DNA of 64,000 nt from an uncultured Pelagibacteraceae bacterium (lineage in GTDB: Bacteria; Pseudomonadota; Alphaproteobacteria; Pelagibacterales; Pelagibacteraceae). The translations under genes were made by a program, and so were the position numbers. The number at the start of each line of letters is the position of its first letter. Positions within the stretch are counted from its first letter, which is position 1. The stretch spans positions 1-64,000 of the forward strand of contig CACKBP010000002.1 of NCBI GenBank assembly GCA_902598315.1, written 5' to 3'. Under the pieces are notes generated by a model. That model ran no database searches and was not told the origin of the DNA. It saw only the letters and a program-made list of their open reading frames with translations. This document shows positions 33,818-43,305 of this stretch, in pieces.

Positions 33818-34517
33818 AAGTGGTTCTTTTCCAAAACAATCTAGAAAATAAATAAAATAAAATTACTCCTACAAAATAATTCCATTCGAGCGCATGTTTG
33901 AAATGCGTATTTCCCTTAGTTACTAAAATTGGTAAACTTAATAGAGCTACCAAGGCTAATATAGCGACTAAAACTAATTTCATAATTAAAACTTTTTTAT
34001 TAATATATTTTTCTAACTTTTCTCTTAATTTATAAAAATGATAAACCAAATATCCTTGTGCTATAATTTCAAAAATTATGAATAATAATAAGATTACCCT
34101 CCTAAATAATTTGTAAATTTGTATGTCAAATTTTATACCTAAAAAAATAGAGTGTATTGCTAGAAAAATTGCGGATAAAATTCCAAAAGTTTTAAACTTA
34201 TAATTTATTTTAGTTGAGTAATAGTTATTGACAAGATTATTATTATTTTTCCAATAATAATAGAGAAAGAATGCGGTAAGTATCATGCTGGGTTTGAATA
34301 TCAAGTATTGGGGAAAAGTTCTTGATGCCCTGCTGATCGATAAACTTCCATCTATGTAGGGTATAGAAAAGCCAGATCTACCAATCATATCAACTGAGAA
34401 AAAAGTGTTATCTAAAAATTCAGGATTTTGTGAAATGAATAAGCACAAATTTATTGCACCTAATGGGATAAAAAAAATCCATAAACTCAATTTTCTTATT
34501 TGAGCTATCTCTTGCAT
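33816..34517 (-). CDS. Membrane protein of six or seven helices, unknown
   Basis: A 233-residue protein with hydrophobic segments such as LWIFFIPLGAINLCLFI, FLAIHSIFLGIKF, LVLVAILALVALLSLPIL and YFVGVILFYLFSRLF, joined by loops rich in Asn and Lys. There is no motif I can assign, though the layout loosely recalls Frag1/DRAM proteins. It is translated 17 nt downstream of a 27-residue basic peptide gene. Its stop codon coincides with the GC-rich hairpin at 33790-33817, which may end the transcript. Confidence 0.72.
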   Translation of the reverse strand: MQEIAQIRKLSLWIFFIPLGAINLCLFISQNPEFLDNTFFSVDMIGRSGFSIPYIDGSLSISRASRTFPQYLIFKPSMILTAFFLYYYWKNNNNLVNNYYSTKINYKFKTFGILSAIFLAIHSIFLGIKFDIQIYKLFRRVILLLFIIFEIIAQGYLVYHFYKLREKLEKYINKKVLIMKLVLVAILALVALLSLPILVTKGNTHFKHALEWNYFVGVILFYLFSRLFWKRTT

Positions 34518-34534
34518 AAATAATTATTTTATGA

Positions 34535-34618
34535 TTATTTTTTTTTGTTTCTTTTTCTAGCTCTTCTTTTTTTTGAGCCAATTTTTCTTCTACCACGATG
34601 TTTTTTTGGATATCCCAT
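34535..34618 (-). CDS. 27-residue strongly basic peptide
   Basis: The frame MGYPKKHRGRRKIGSKKRRA... contains 17 Lys, Arg or His residues out of 27. A perfect Shine-Dalgarno sequence, AAGGAGG, is placed 8 bases before the ATG at 34618, unusual in this window and strong evidence that it is translated. It resembles small ribosome- or RNA-associated proteins in composition, but it is not bTHX or bL36 by sequence. It heads a two-gene unit with the membrane protein at 33816. Not recognised as a named family. Confidence 0.72.
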   Translation of the reverse strand: MGYPKKHRGRRKIGSKKRRARKRNKKK

Positions 34619-34684
34619 ATTTTTGCCTCCTTTTTTCTATTTCAATTACTTAAGTTTTATATAAGGTTCAATTATACTTATTTT

Positions 34685-35881
34685 ATGAAAAAGTCTATAA
34701 GCACGTTTTTAAAACATCCCACTAAAGATAATATTAATAGATCTGCAAACCCATCAGTAACTCGAGCATCAACTATTCTTTTTAACTCAATGCAAGAAAT
34801 GTACAAACATGAATTAAGAGTTAAAAAACATAAAAAGGTCTCATATTATACTTATGGACGATATGGTAGCTCAACTACCATTGAACTTGAAAATATATTA
34901 AAAGAGCTAGAGCAAGCTTACCATGTTTTCTTAACCGGAACAGGTTTTGGCGGTATAGCTTTAGCTTTAATGTCTTTATGTAGACCAGGAGACGAAATAT
35001 TAGTTTCAGATAATGTTTATGGACCGACAAAGGAAATTTCTCAAGAATTGATGAAAGAATTTAATATCAGCGCAAAATTCTATAATCCAGATTCTTTTGA
35101 AGATCTTAAGAGAAAAATTTCAAAAAAAACAAAAATGATTCTAGTTGAAAATCCTGGGAGCAATACATTCGAATTTCAAGATTTATCTAAAATTACTCAG
35201 CTGGCTAAAAGAAAAAAAATTCTTACTCTTTTAGATAATACATGGGGAACGCCACTATACCTTAAACCTCTAAAATTAGGATTTGATATGTCATTTTGCT
35301 CAGCGACAAAGTATTTCTCTGGCCACTCAGATGCGATGGGGGGATCTTTAGCAGTGAATAGAAAAGTATATAAAAAAATAATGTTTTTCTATAAGTTATC
35401 GGGATATCGAATGTCTGCTGATGAAGCATATTTGATAATTCGAGGTTTGAGAACTTTAGATACAAGATTAAAACAACATAGTGAGAATACTAAAATTATT
35501 ATAAATTTTTTGAAAAAACAAAAAAAAATTTCAGAAATTCTTTATCCCTATATTCCATCTAGTAAAAATTATAAACTTTGGAAGAAATACTACAGCGGTG
35601 CTACTGGTTTACTTTCAATTGTTGTAAAAAGCAAAAAAAAGTCCTCGGTGATTAATTTTGTTAATTCTCTTGAATTTTTTGGTATCGGTTATAGTTGGGG
35701 TGGATTTGAAAGTTTAGCTATTTTGCAAGAAATTAAAAATACGAAAAAAGACGAATATTTAAGAGGACGTCAATATTACCGATTTAAAAATGATGAGCAT
35801 ATTGTTAGGCTTCATATAGGTTTAGAAGATCCAAAAGATTTGATTCAAGATTTAAAACAGGGGCTAAAGAAAATAAAATAA
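34685..35881 (+). CDS. metC: Cystathionine beta-lyase / trans-sulfuration PLP enzyme
   Basis: A 398-residue Cys/Met-metabolism PLP enzyme. The PLP lysine is Lys209 in SFCSATKYFSGHSDAMGG; YGRYGSSTTIELENIL and the C-terminal GYSWGGFESLA fit cystathionine beta-lyase. It makes homocysteine from cystathionine. An upstream extension was not chosen, as ATG 34685 starts at the family's usual N terminus. Its stop overlaps the MFS gene (TAATG). SAR11 cells are known for needing reduced sulfur. Confidence 0.9.
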   Translation: MKKSISTFLKHPTKDNINRSANPSVTRASTILFNSMQEMYKHELRVKKHKKVSYYTYGRYGSSTTIELENILKELEQAYHVFLTGTGFGGIALALMSLCRPGDEILVSDNVYGPTKEISQELMKEFNISAKFYNPDSFEDLKRKISKKTKMILVENPGSNTFEFQDLSKITQLAKRKKILTLLDNTWGTPLYLKPLKLGFDMSFCSATKYFSGHSDAMGGSLAVNRKVYKKIMFFYKLSGYRMSADEAYLIIRGLRTLDTRLKQHSENTKIIINFLKKQKKISEILYPYIPSSKNYKLWKKYYSGATGLLSIVVKSKKKSSVINFVNSLEFFGIGYSWGGFESLAILQEIKNTKKDEYLRGRQYYRFKNDEHIVRLHIGLEDPKDLIQDLKQGLKKIK

Positions 35882-37104
35882 TGAAAAATTTTTTTCCTAA
35901 TAAAAGAGCCTTACTCGCCTTAGTAGCTGCATGTTTTGTTGTATGCACTACGATGGGGGTAAGACAAACTTTTGGTTTGTACTCTAGTGAATTCGAGTCA
36001 TCTGGAGGTACATCAAATACGGAATTTGGATTAGCAATAGCTATTCACGCAATTTTTTGGGGAATTTTTACTCCTATTTTTGGTAGAATTTCTGACAGGC
36101 TAGGTGGATATGTTGTGATAGTCCCTGCTTTAGTTTTTTATTCAATTTCAATGTTGTTAATTGGTAATAATTATATTTCAGGGATTTGGTTACAAATAAA
36201 CCTTGGTTTATTTGTTGGTATAGGTTTGGCTGGAGCAGCTGGAACTATTCTTACTCCGATGATTTCTAAACATTTCCCAAACGAAAATAGAAGCAAAGCC
36301 GCAGGAATAGTTACTGCTTGTGGTGGGTTAGGTATGTTTATTTTTCCTATACTAGCTAGTGTTTTTAAAAATATTTCTACATGGCAAATGTCTTTTATCT
36401 TCTTTTCAATAATACTTTTTTTAATGTGTGTGCCTGGACTATTTGTAAAACTACCTCAAAATAGTATAAACACTGAAAATTCAAATATAGATAATAGGAG
36501 TTTAAAAGAGGTACTTAAAGAATCATTTGCGCATAAAGGCTTTAGATTATTGATTATAGGTTTTTTTGTATGTGGTTTTCAGATAACTTTAATTGCCACT
36601 CATGTACCAAGGTATGTGCAAGATAAAGGATTAGCAGATTGGACAGGTATGGCTATTTTAGCTTTAATAGGTTTTTTTAATATTATTGGAACTCTTATCA
36701 TGGGTTATTTAAGTGACAAATACAGTAAAAAAACTCTTTTAAGCGGTCTGTATTTTTTAAGAGGAATAACATTAATACTATTCATCTTTCTACCTGCATC
36801 AAATTTATCTGCAATTTTATTTGGAACTTCTTTTGGACTATTATGGCTAGCTACTGTTCCAGCCACAAACGGTATAGTCGCGCAAATTTTCGGTACAAAA
36901 AATTTAAGTTTATTATTTGGCATAGTATTTTTAAATCACCAACTAGGCTCCTTTTTGGGTGCTTACTTAGGGGGATATTTTTACGATAATTTTGGTAGTT
37001 TTGATTACGCTTGGTATATGGCCATCATATTGTCCTTTGTAGCCACAGCTTTACACATACCAATAGACGAGAAGCCAATTCAAAGAGTTAGAACAACAAT
37101 TTAA
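35881..37104 (+). CDS. MFS transporter
   Basis: A 407-residue major facilitator protein with twelve helices. The loop between helices 2 and 3 carries GRISDRLGGYVVIVP and the equivalent later loop GYLSDKYSKKT. It resembles the oxalate/formate antiporter-like or monocarboxylate branch, but the substrate is unknown. It is co-transcribed with metC, so a sulfur compound or amino-acid cargo is possible. Confidence 0.9.
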   Translation: MKNFFPNKRALLALVAACFVVCTTMGVRQTFGLYSSEFESSGGTSNTEFGLAIAIHAIFWGIFTPIFGRISDRLGGYVVIVPALVFYSISMLLIGNNYISGIWLQINLGLFVGIGLAGAAGTILTPMISKHFPNENRSKAAGIVTACGGLGMFIFPILASVFKNISTWQMSFIFFSIILFLMCVPGLFVKLPQNSINTENSNIDNRSLKEVLKESFAHKGFRLLIIGFFVCGFQITLIATHVPRYVQDKGLADWTGMAILALIGFFNIIGTLIMGYLSDKYSKKTLLSGLYFLRGITLILFIFLPASNLSAILFGTSFGLLWLATVPATNGIVAQIFGTKNLSLLFGIVFLNHQLGSFLGAYLGGYFYDNFGSFDYAWYMAIILSFVATALHIPIDEKPIQRVRTTI

Positions 37105-37191
37105 GGTTGTATTTAGAGTCTACAATGGAATCAAAAGTGAATCAAAACGTGAACATTTGCTTTAATTCAACTGAAAGATGTGGATAATTAT

Positions 37192-37227
37192 TTTGTTTAA
37201 ACCTAATAAGTTTTTTTATAATTTAGG
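37192..37227 (+). promoter_or_regulatory. Strong promoter with flanking inverted repeat
   Basis: TTGTTT (37192-37197) and a perfect TATAAT (37215-37220) are separated by 17 bases. AACCTAA (37199-37205) and TTAGGTT (37221-37227) are exact inverted repeats that bracket the spacer and the -10 box, a natural operator. The CADD-like gene starts 17 bases after the second arm, behind AAAAAAGGAGTC. Confidence 0.65.
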
Positions 37228-37244
37228 TTAAAAAAGGAGTCATA

Positions 37245-37913
37245 ATGTTTTCAAAAAAATTAGGAAAAAAATTAGATAAATATCACCTTCTCAAGCATCC
37301 ATTTTACCAAGTTTATTGGAACGAGGGCAAATTGAACAGGGAAATTATTAGAGATTATGCTGAGCAATATTACCAACACGTAAAAGCATTCCCTAGATAC
37401 ATAAGTGCAACACATTCCATTTGTGAAGACCTCGAAAAAAGAAGAATCCTTTTAGAAAATTTACAAGACGAAGAAAATAAAGATGGAGATCACCCAAAGC
37501 TCTGGAAAAATTTTGCTAAATCATTAGGCGCGGACGAAAAAGAAATTGAACATGTTAAACTAGATTGGTTTACAAAGGACATGATTGATAACTTTTTTTC
37601 TCAAGCAAGAAAATCTTATGCTGAAGGTCTCGCATCACTGTACACTTACGAAAGACAAATTCCTGAAATAGCAGAAACTAAAATACAAGGTCTTAAAAAA
37701 TTTTACGGTGTGAGTTCAAAAGAGGGGCTTGAGTTTTTCGTGGCTCACAAATCTGCAGATGTGGTACATAGAGCCGAGTGTGAGAAATTGTTAGATAGTT
37801 TATCCAAAGAGGAACAGGAGAAAGCAGAGGTATCCTCATTGCTTACAGCAAGATATCTATGGAATTTTTTAAGCGGGATGACATCAAAGCATAAACTTCA
37901 ATTGGCAGCTTAG
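37245..37913 (+). CDS. CADD/PqqC-like di-metal protein, possible 4-aminobenzoate synthase
   Basis: A 222-residue helical protein of the TenA/PqqC superfamily, closest in pattern to Chlamydia CADD. The expected metal ligands align: Glu76, His83, Glu136, His168, Asp172 and His175. So do the tyrosine and lysine that CADD is reported to use for chemistry on itself (here Tyr21 and Lys146). CADD makes 4-aminobenzoate for folate from its own tyrosine. TenA thiaminase is less likely because its catalytic cysteine is absent. A strong promoter precedes it. Confidence 0.72.
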   Translation: MFSKKLGKKLDKYHLLKHPFYQVYWNEGKLNREIIRDYAEQYYQHVKAFPRYISATHSICEDLEKRRILLENLQDEENKDGDHPKLWKNFAKSLGADEKEIEHVKLDWFTKDMIDNFFSQARKSYAEGLASLYTYERQIPEIAETKIQGLKKFYGVSSKEGLEFFVAHKSADVVHRAECEKLLDSLSKEEQEKAEVSSLLTARYLWNFLSGMTSKHKLQLAA

Positions 37914-37940
37914 TTGAACTAGCTCGCAGATAAAATCAAA

Positions 37941-38615
37941 ATGCAAGATTTGCTTGAAGTTATATCTTTAGCCTACAAAAAACTCTCAGCACAGAATATA
38001 GTACTATTTTTACTTTTAATAAAAATTATTTTTTGTGCATTTGGTGGATTGGTTGTAACTTATATTCATTCAAAATTTAGTTATAAATGGCTCAGAAATA
38101 ATTTTAACATTTATGTTGGAGTGACATTACCTGTAATTGGTTTAGTTATAACTACAGTAATTGGATCTAACATTGCTCTTAGTATAGGTATGATTGGCGC
38201 ATTGTCTATTGTAAGATTTAGAACTCCTATAAGAACTCCTTATGAACTAGTTCATTATTTCAGCTTACTTACTATTGGAATAAGTGCCAAAGTCGATCTG
38301 AGCATAACAGTAGTTTTAATAACACTTTTGTCAGTATTACCCTACTTCATCAGACGCTTTTCATTAATAAAAGATAATTCATCAGGTAGTGATGGGAAAT
38401 TATCACTAAACTTTCATGCTATGATGAAGGAAAATGATTTTAAGAAAATTACCAGTGATAAAAACATTAGAAATTACTCAGTTAAAAACGAGGGTGACAA
38501 ATATGATATATCTGGTTTTATGATTTTTAATAAGTCAGTAGATAAAGATAAATTTTTAAATGAATGGTCATCCAAGATAAATAGTTATAATGTTGATCTT
38601 GATGAGAATAATTAA
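37941..38615 (+). CDS. DUF4956 membrane protein
   Basis: A 224-residue DUF4956 protein. Four membrane helices include VGVTLPVIGLVITTVIGSNI, and the conserved GMIGALSIVRFRTPIRTPYEL motif of the family is intact. The C-terminal 80 residues are a soluble domain. The function is unknown. DUF4956 genes recur next to CotH-like and VTC-domain genes, as here. It overlaps the CotH-like gene by 14 nt. Confidence 0.9.
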   Translation: MQDLLEVISLAYKKLSAQNIVLFLLLIKIIFCAFGGLVVTYIHSKFSYKWLRNNFNIYVGVTLPVIGLVITTVIGSNIALSIGMIGALSIVRFRTPIRTPYELVHYFSLLTIGISAKVDLSITVVLITLLSVLPYFIRRFSLIKDNSSGSDGKLSLNFHAMMKENDFKKITSDKNIRNYSVKNEGDKYDISGFMIFNKSVDKDKFLNEWSSKINSYNVDLDENN

Positions 38616-40725
38616 ATGTTTTTTAATCACACAATTTTTTATAGTAATTTTTTTATATTCTAATTCAGCTTTTTCAAAAAATTTAACTATTCCATCTTCA
38701 ATTCAATTTGAGTTATCAAATTCTGAATATAATAAATATTTAAGAAGGTCTATGAGAGCCTACACAGATGGTGAAATTTATGGCGAAAAAAATATTAAAA
38801 AAAAATATAAGAAATGGGTTAAAGCAAAAATTTTAACAGATAAAAAATTGATTAACTCAGAGATAAGAATTTTAGGAGATTGGAAAGACCATCTTAGACC
38901 TCCATTAACAAGCTTAAAAGTAAAAATATTAGATGACAGTTTTAACGGAGTAACAAGATTTAATCTTTTTTTGCCTGAAACAAGAAAAGGTGAGAACGAG
39001 GTTTTTTGGACATTAATGCTTGACTATTTAGGGTTTCCCTCACTTTACACAAGAATGGTAGAGGTAAATTTAAACGGGAATATTTATAAAGCAATTTTTC
39101 AGGAAGATGCAACGAAAGAGTTTTTAGAAAGAAATAATCTAACAGAAACAGTAATTTTAAAATCTAATGATTTTAGTTTTTACCTCAACAAAGAAGAAAA
39201 AGAAATTTACGATAACTTTTTCACATCTTCATTTGTAATAGATAATAATAATTTTCTTAAAAACGATATTTCAAATTTTATTGCCTCAGAAGCTATAGCT
39301 TTGAGAGCCAACAAAGATTTTAATGAAAAAGTAATAAATGAGGATTTTTTTACCACAATTCATAAAAAATATGCTTACCATGGTTTAGCTACTATAAATC
39401 GAAAGTACATTTACATACCTTATAAGAAAATATTTGTACCACTTTATTATGATGGAAATGTTCAATTTTTACCGGGAAAAACAGATTGTAAAAAAAAAGC
39501 AAATATTGAAATTTTATCAAGTTTTAAAAAAGATTTTAAAAATTTAACAAACAAGAATCTAACCAGAATGCAAGAGTGTGTTTTAGCTGATGTACTCCAC
39601 TTAAGTAAGAATAAAATAAATCAATTAAGAAATTCATTTCCCAATCAAATATTAGATAACAAAAAAGATGTAAAGTATGAAAATATTAAGAAGAAAATTA
39701 TAAATTACTTAGAGAAAAATAAAACTAATAAAAAAGAAATTTTAAAAAATAATGAAAAGGTAATAATTTACTCTTTTATCTTCAATGATAACTTTTATAG
39801 CTGCCAACTTAGTATTAATGATAATGAAATTCTTATATGCAGTCAGATTGATAGTTTAAGCTATAGTAAACTTATTTCAGAAAGTGGAAGATTTAAACTT
39901 ACTGATAATTTTAAATCATTTCCAATAAACCTAGGTGCATTCAATAATGAAATGCCAATTATTTGGTTGGATAATGAAAATGATGAATTTAAAATTGATA
40001 AAAAAGGAACTTATTATTTTATCAAGCAAGATATAAAAAACAAAAACTTAAAATTTAATTTTTTAAATAATGAGGCTAAGCTTTTTGTTCAAGGTAACTT
40101 TGAAAATGTAAATTTTGAATTTAATAGAGAGTTTAATTTTCAAAACGATAAAATTAGTGAAATCAGATATGACAAAAATTTATTAACTGGTTGTGTAAAT
40201 TTCTTTGATACAAAGTTTAAAAACGTAATCCTTAAAAGCTCAGATATGATCTGTGAAGACTCGATAAATATAAAAAACTCTTCAGGAATTATTAATAAAA
40301 TTCAGATAGATAATTCTTTTTTTGATGCTTTAGATCTAGATTTTTCTAAAATTAAAATAAACGATTTAAAAGTAAATAACGCCAAAAATGATTGTATAGA
40401 TTTTTCTTTTGGCGAATATGAAATAATTTATGCAAACTTAAAAAACTGTGGAGATAAAGGTTTATCAGTTGGCGAAAGATCAAAGTTAAATATGGATAAC
40501 GGTGTCATAATGTATAGTAATATTGGCATAGCATCTAAGGATGACGCAATAACAAATGTGAAAAATGTGGCTATGAAAAATATGAATATTTGTCTAGCCG
40601 CATATAATAAAAAAAAAGAATTTAAAGGATCTAAACTGAATATCAAAAGTCTTAAATGCAATCAATATAATACTCTCAAACAACTTGATAGATTATCAGA
40701 AATCAATATTTTAAAACAAAACTAA
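38602..40725 (+). CDS. CotH-like exported protein with beta-helix tail
   Basis: A 707-residue protein with a signal peptide (IIKCFLITQFFIVIFLYSNSAFS). The first half resembles CotH, a protein kinase-like fold: ILGDWKDH, FWTLMLDYLGFP, AIFQEDATKEFLERN and the metal-binding-like PLYYDGNVQF. The last 300 residues are repeated short strands (IKINDLKVNNAKNDCIDF, NCGDKGLSVGE, NIGIASKDDAIT), indicative of a parallel beta-helix. Either ATG 38590 or 38602 is possible. Located between DUF4956 and VTC genes. Confidence 0.7.
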   Translation: MRIIKCFLITQFFIVIFLYSNSAFSKNLTIPSSIQFELSNSEYNKYLRRSMRAYTDGEIYGEKNIKKKYKKWVKAKILTDKKLINSEIRILGDWKDHLRPPLTSLKVKILDDSFNGVTRFNLFLPETRKGENEVFWTLMLDYLGFPSLYTRMVEVNLNGNIYKAIFQEDATKEFLERNNLTETVILKSNDFSFYLNKEEKEIYDNFFTSSFVIDNNNFLKNDISNFIASEAIALRANKDFNEKVINEDFFTTIHKKYAYHGLATINRKYIYIPYKKIFVPLYYDGNVQFLPGKTDCKKKANIEILSSFKKDFKNLTNKNLTRMQECVLADVLHLSKNKINQLRNSFPNQILDNKKDVKYENIKKKIINYLEKNKTNKKEILKNNEKVIIYSFIFNDNFYSCQLSINDNEILICSQIDSLSYSKLISESGRFKLTDNFKSFPINLGAFNNEMPIIWLDNENDEFKIDKKGTYYFIKQDIKNKNLKFNFLNNEAKLFVQGNFENVNFEFNREFNFQNDKISEIRYDKNLLTGCVNFFDTKFKNVILKSSDMICEDSINIKNSSGIINKIQIDNSFFDALDLDFSKIKINDLKVNNAKNDCIDFSFGEYEIIYANLKNCGDKGLSVGERSKLNMDNGVIMYSNIGIASKDDAITNVKNVAMKNMNICLAAYNKKKEFKGSKLNIKSLKCNQYNTLKQLDRLSEINILKQN

Positions 40726-40730
40726 TTTTA

Positions 40731-41342
40731 ATGAATATTCCCCAAGATAATCAAAAAAGACACGAAATAAAGTTTATAATTAACACAAAAGAAAAAATTA
40801 ATTTTATAAATAAAAATCATTTAAATAAAATTTTTCCCGATAGAATAGTTGAAAGTATTTATTTTGATACAAAAGATTTACAATTTTTTAGTTTAAGTGA
40901 AGAGGGAGTAACGCCCAGATTTAAGATAAGACTGAGAGGTTACAATAACGAAAAATTAAGTAATTTAGAGATCAAAAAAACAAAAAATTACCACAGAGAA
41001 AAAATTGTTTTAAAAAATTTTCAATTTAATAGCTTTGAGCTTCACAAAACTTTAAAAAGTATGGGAATAAATAATATTGTTGAAAAAAAAATTAGAGTAA
41101 AATATTTAAGAAGCTATTACGAGATGAATAATCTTGGTAGAATTACAATGGATGAAAATATTGAATTTTTTAATCCATCAAAAGAATTTAGAAATCCAAA
41201 AAAAATAAACAAAATAATTTTAGAGGTTAAAATCCAAAGGAAAGAAATTGATAAAAATCATGTTGAAAAAATAATTAATCTGAAAGAATCTAGGTTCTCT
41301 AAATATTGCGTTGGAATAAATTGTTTAAGAAATTCGAATTAA
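40731..41342 (+). CDS. VTC-domain protein (polyphosphate-polymerase-like fold)
   Basis: A 203-residue protein of the VTC/triphosphate-tunnel fold. RHEIKFIIN at residues 10-18 provides the ExK pair, SIYFDTKDLQFF and RFKIRLRGYNN the central strands with basic residues, and LEVKIQRKE the closing strand. In yeast VTC4 this fold makes polyphosphate. Whether the bacterial CotH-linked version does so is unknown. It starts 5 nt after the CotH-like gene. Confidence 0.82.
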   Translation: MNIPQDNQKRHEIKFIINTKEKINFINKNHLNKIFPDRIVESIYFDTKDLQFFSLSEEGVTPRFKIRLRGYNNEKLSNLEIKKTKNYHREKIVLKNFQFNSFELHKTLKSMGINNIVEKKIRVKYLRSYYEMNNLGRITMDENIEFFNPSKEFRNPKKINKIILEVKIQRKEIDKNHVEKIINLKESRFSKYCVGINCLRNSN

Positions 41343-41379
41343 TTTGATTTAATAATTGATTTCATTTAAGAACTTATAG

Positions 41380-42468
41380 ATGGAAATTTATCTTCCTATA
41401 GTTCAAGTTCACATTGATATAATTACAATTTTATTTATAAGTTTTGCAGTCGGAGTTCTTTCAGGTTTATTTGGTGTTGGCGGAGGCTTTTTGATGACAC
41501 CATTTTTAATATTTTTGGGTATACCACCAGTTTATGCAGTTCCAAATGAAATAAATAATATATTAGCAACATCAGTATCTGGATCAATGACGCACTGGTT
41601 TAAAAATACTTTGGACTATAAAATGGGTATGATGATAATTATTGGTGGTGTTCTAGGAACTATTTTAGGAATTATTACATTTACTTTTTTCAAAGAAACT
41701 GGGAAGTTGAGTCTAATTATTTCATTATCGTACATGTATCTTCTTGCAATTATCGGTACGTTGATGCTCATTGAAGGAGCAAAAGAAATTGATAGAGCTA
41801 GAAAAAAATTAGTTTTAAAACAAAAATTACATACTCACTATTGGATACATGGCTTACCGTTTAAACTTAGGTTTCCAAAGTCAAGACTTTACGAGAGTGC
41901 TTTTACGCCAATCTTGCTTGGTGTTATAGTGGGATTTGTAGCAGCATTAATTGGAGTGGGAGGCGCTTTCTTAATGGTGCCTGCAATGATTTATTTAATC
42001 GGTATGCCAATAAGATTTATACCCGGAACATCTTTATTTGTAACAGTTTTTATAAGCGCATTAGTTACAATATTACATGCATTTAATTATGGCTCTATTG
42101 ATTTGATTTTAGTTATAATCTTAGTAATAGGATCGATAATTGGAGTGCAAGTAGGTCAGAAAATTGGGCAATATTTAGATAGTTCACATTTAAAAACACT
42201 ATTTGCAATGTTGCTATGCGCTGTCGCAGTAGCGATTGCCTATGATACGTTTTTTTATGAAGGTGTAAGGCAATTAAAAAACGTCGAAATTGTGAATTTC
42301 GAAAATCTCAATTTTTTTTCAAAATTTATCTCAAAATTATCAGAAAATAATCCACTTTTGTACGGGTCAATGGCAATACTTATAGCTATCGTTTTAGGTG
42401 TCACGGGTGCTGGGGGCAGACAATTATTAAGCAAGTATAAGTATATTTTTTTAATTAAAAAAAATTAG
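41380..42468 (+). CDS. TauE/SafE family exporter
   Basis: A 362-residue membrane protein with two TauE/SafE repeats, the first with GLFGVGGGFLMTPFLIFLG and the second with ALIGVGGAFLMVPAMIYL. About nine helices. Members export sulfite, sulfoacetate or other organic anions; the cargo here is unknown. The long loop after the fourth helix is charged. It meets the second TauE/SafE gene tail to tail with a 4-nt overlap. Confidence 0.92.
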   Translation: MEIYLPIVQVHIDIITILFISFAVGVLSGLFGVGGGFLMTPFLIFLGIPPVYAVPNEINNILATSVSGSMTHWFKNTLDYKMGMMIIIGGVLGTILGIITFTFFKETGKLSLIISLSYMYLLAIIGTLMLIEGAKEIDRARKKLVLKQKLHTHYWIHGLPFKLRFPKSRLYESAFTPILLGVIVGFVAALIGVGGAFLMVPAMIYLIGMPIRFIPGTSLFVTVFISALVTILHAFNYGSIDLILVIILVIGSIIGVQVGQKIGQYLDSSHLKTLFAMLLCAVAVAIAYDTFFYEGVRQLKNVEIVNFENLNFFSKFISKLSENNPLLYGSMAILIAIVLGVTGAGGRQLLSKYKYIFLIKKN

Positions 42469-43220
42469 ATTAAAGTTCTTATTAATCCAAAAATTGAAAC
42501 TACAATTAAAAAGTAAAGAACGTATTTTTTATAATTTTCTTTTGAACTTCCAGTAAATAATTTTGTTCCTAAAAACACTCCAATTGGAACAATAAAAATC
42601 AAAGGTAAAGTTCTTAATATCAATTTGTAATTCAGAATATTTTCAAAGTATGCCAACAATAATGCATAAAAATCTGTAAAGAAAAATAAAGCAGCCAAAG
42701 ATGCTCTTATAACAGCAGGTTCAGCAGCTATGATCAAAAAATAAAGAGCAATAGGTAAACCAGCTAGTGTCCCAAACCCATTAACCGTACCAGCTACACC
42801 ACCAACAAAAAATTTAGATAAATTGTGATTAAGACTCTTATTTTTATAACCTTTTAATAATAAAAAAGCGAAAATAAGAACTGTTAAAGATATAATTAAA
42901 TGAGTAATTTTTGGGTCAAGTATTGATAACAAATGTATTCCTAATGGTGTTCCTAGTAGAACACCTAAAAGTAAGTATAATACAAACTTCCAATTAATTT
43001 TTTTCCAAATACTTGGTATCATGAAAAAACTAGCAATAATTTCTAATAAAAGAATGATAGGGACTATTTCTTTTGGAGGCAAAATAAAAGACAATAAAGA
43101 AACACTAGATGCAGAAAAACCAAACCCACTGAAACCTCTAACAAAAGAGGCTAATAGTATGACACTACAAAAAAATATAAAATCTTTTAGTTCTAAATCT
43201 ATTAACTCTAACAGTTCCAT
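42465..43220 (-). CDS. TauE/SafE family exporter, second
   Basis: A 251-residue TauE/SafE protein with eight helices. SFVRGFSGFGFSASSVSLL is the first repeat and GGVAGTVNGFGTLAGLPIALY the second. It is shorter and not close in sequence to the one at 41380, so it is not a recent duplicate. Cargo unknown. It is convergent with that gene. Confidence 0.9.
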   Translation of the reverse strand: MELLELIDLELKDFIFFCSVILLASFVRGFSGFGFSASSVSLLSFILPPKEIVPIILLLEIIASFFMIPSIWKKINWKFVLYLLLGVLLGTPLGIHLLSILDPKITHLIISLTVLIFAFLLLKGYKNKSLNHNLSKFFVGGVAGTVNGFGTLAGLPIALYFLIIAAEPAVIRASLAALFFFTDFYALLLAYFENILNYKLILRTLPLIFIVPIGVFLGTKLFTGSSKENYKKYVLYFLIVVSIFGLIRTLI

Positions 43221-43305
43221 AATGCTTTACCTTAATTTAATTCTACTTTACATAAAACTAATTTAAATGATATGAAGAATTGAATACTAATTATAATGAA
43301 AATTT

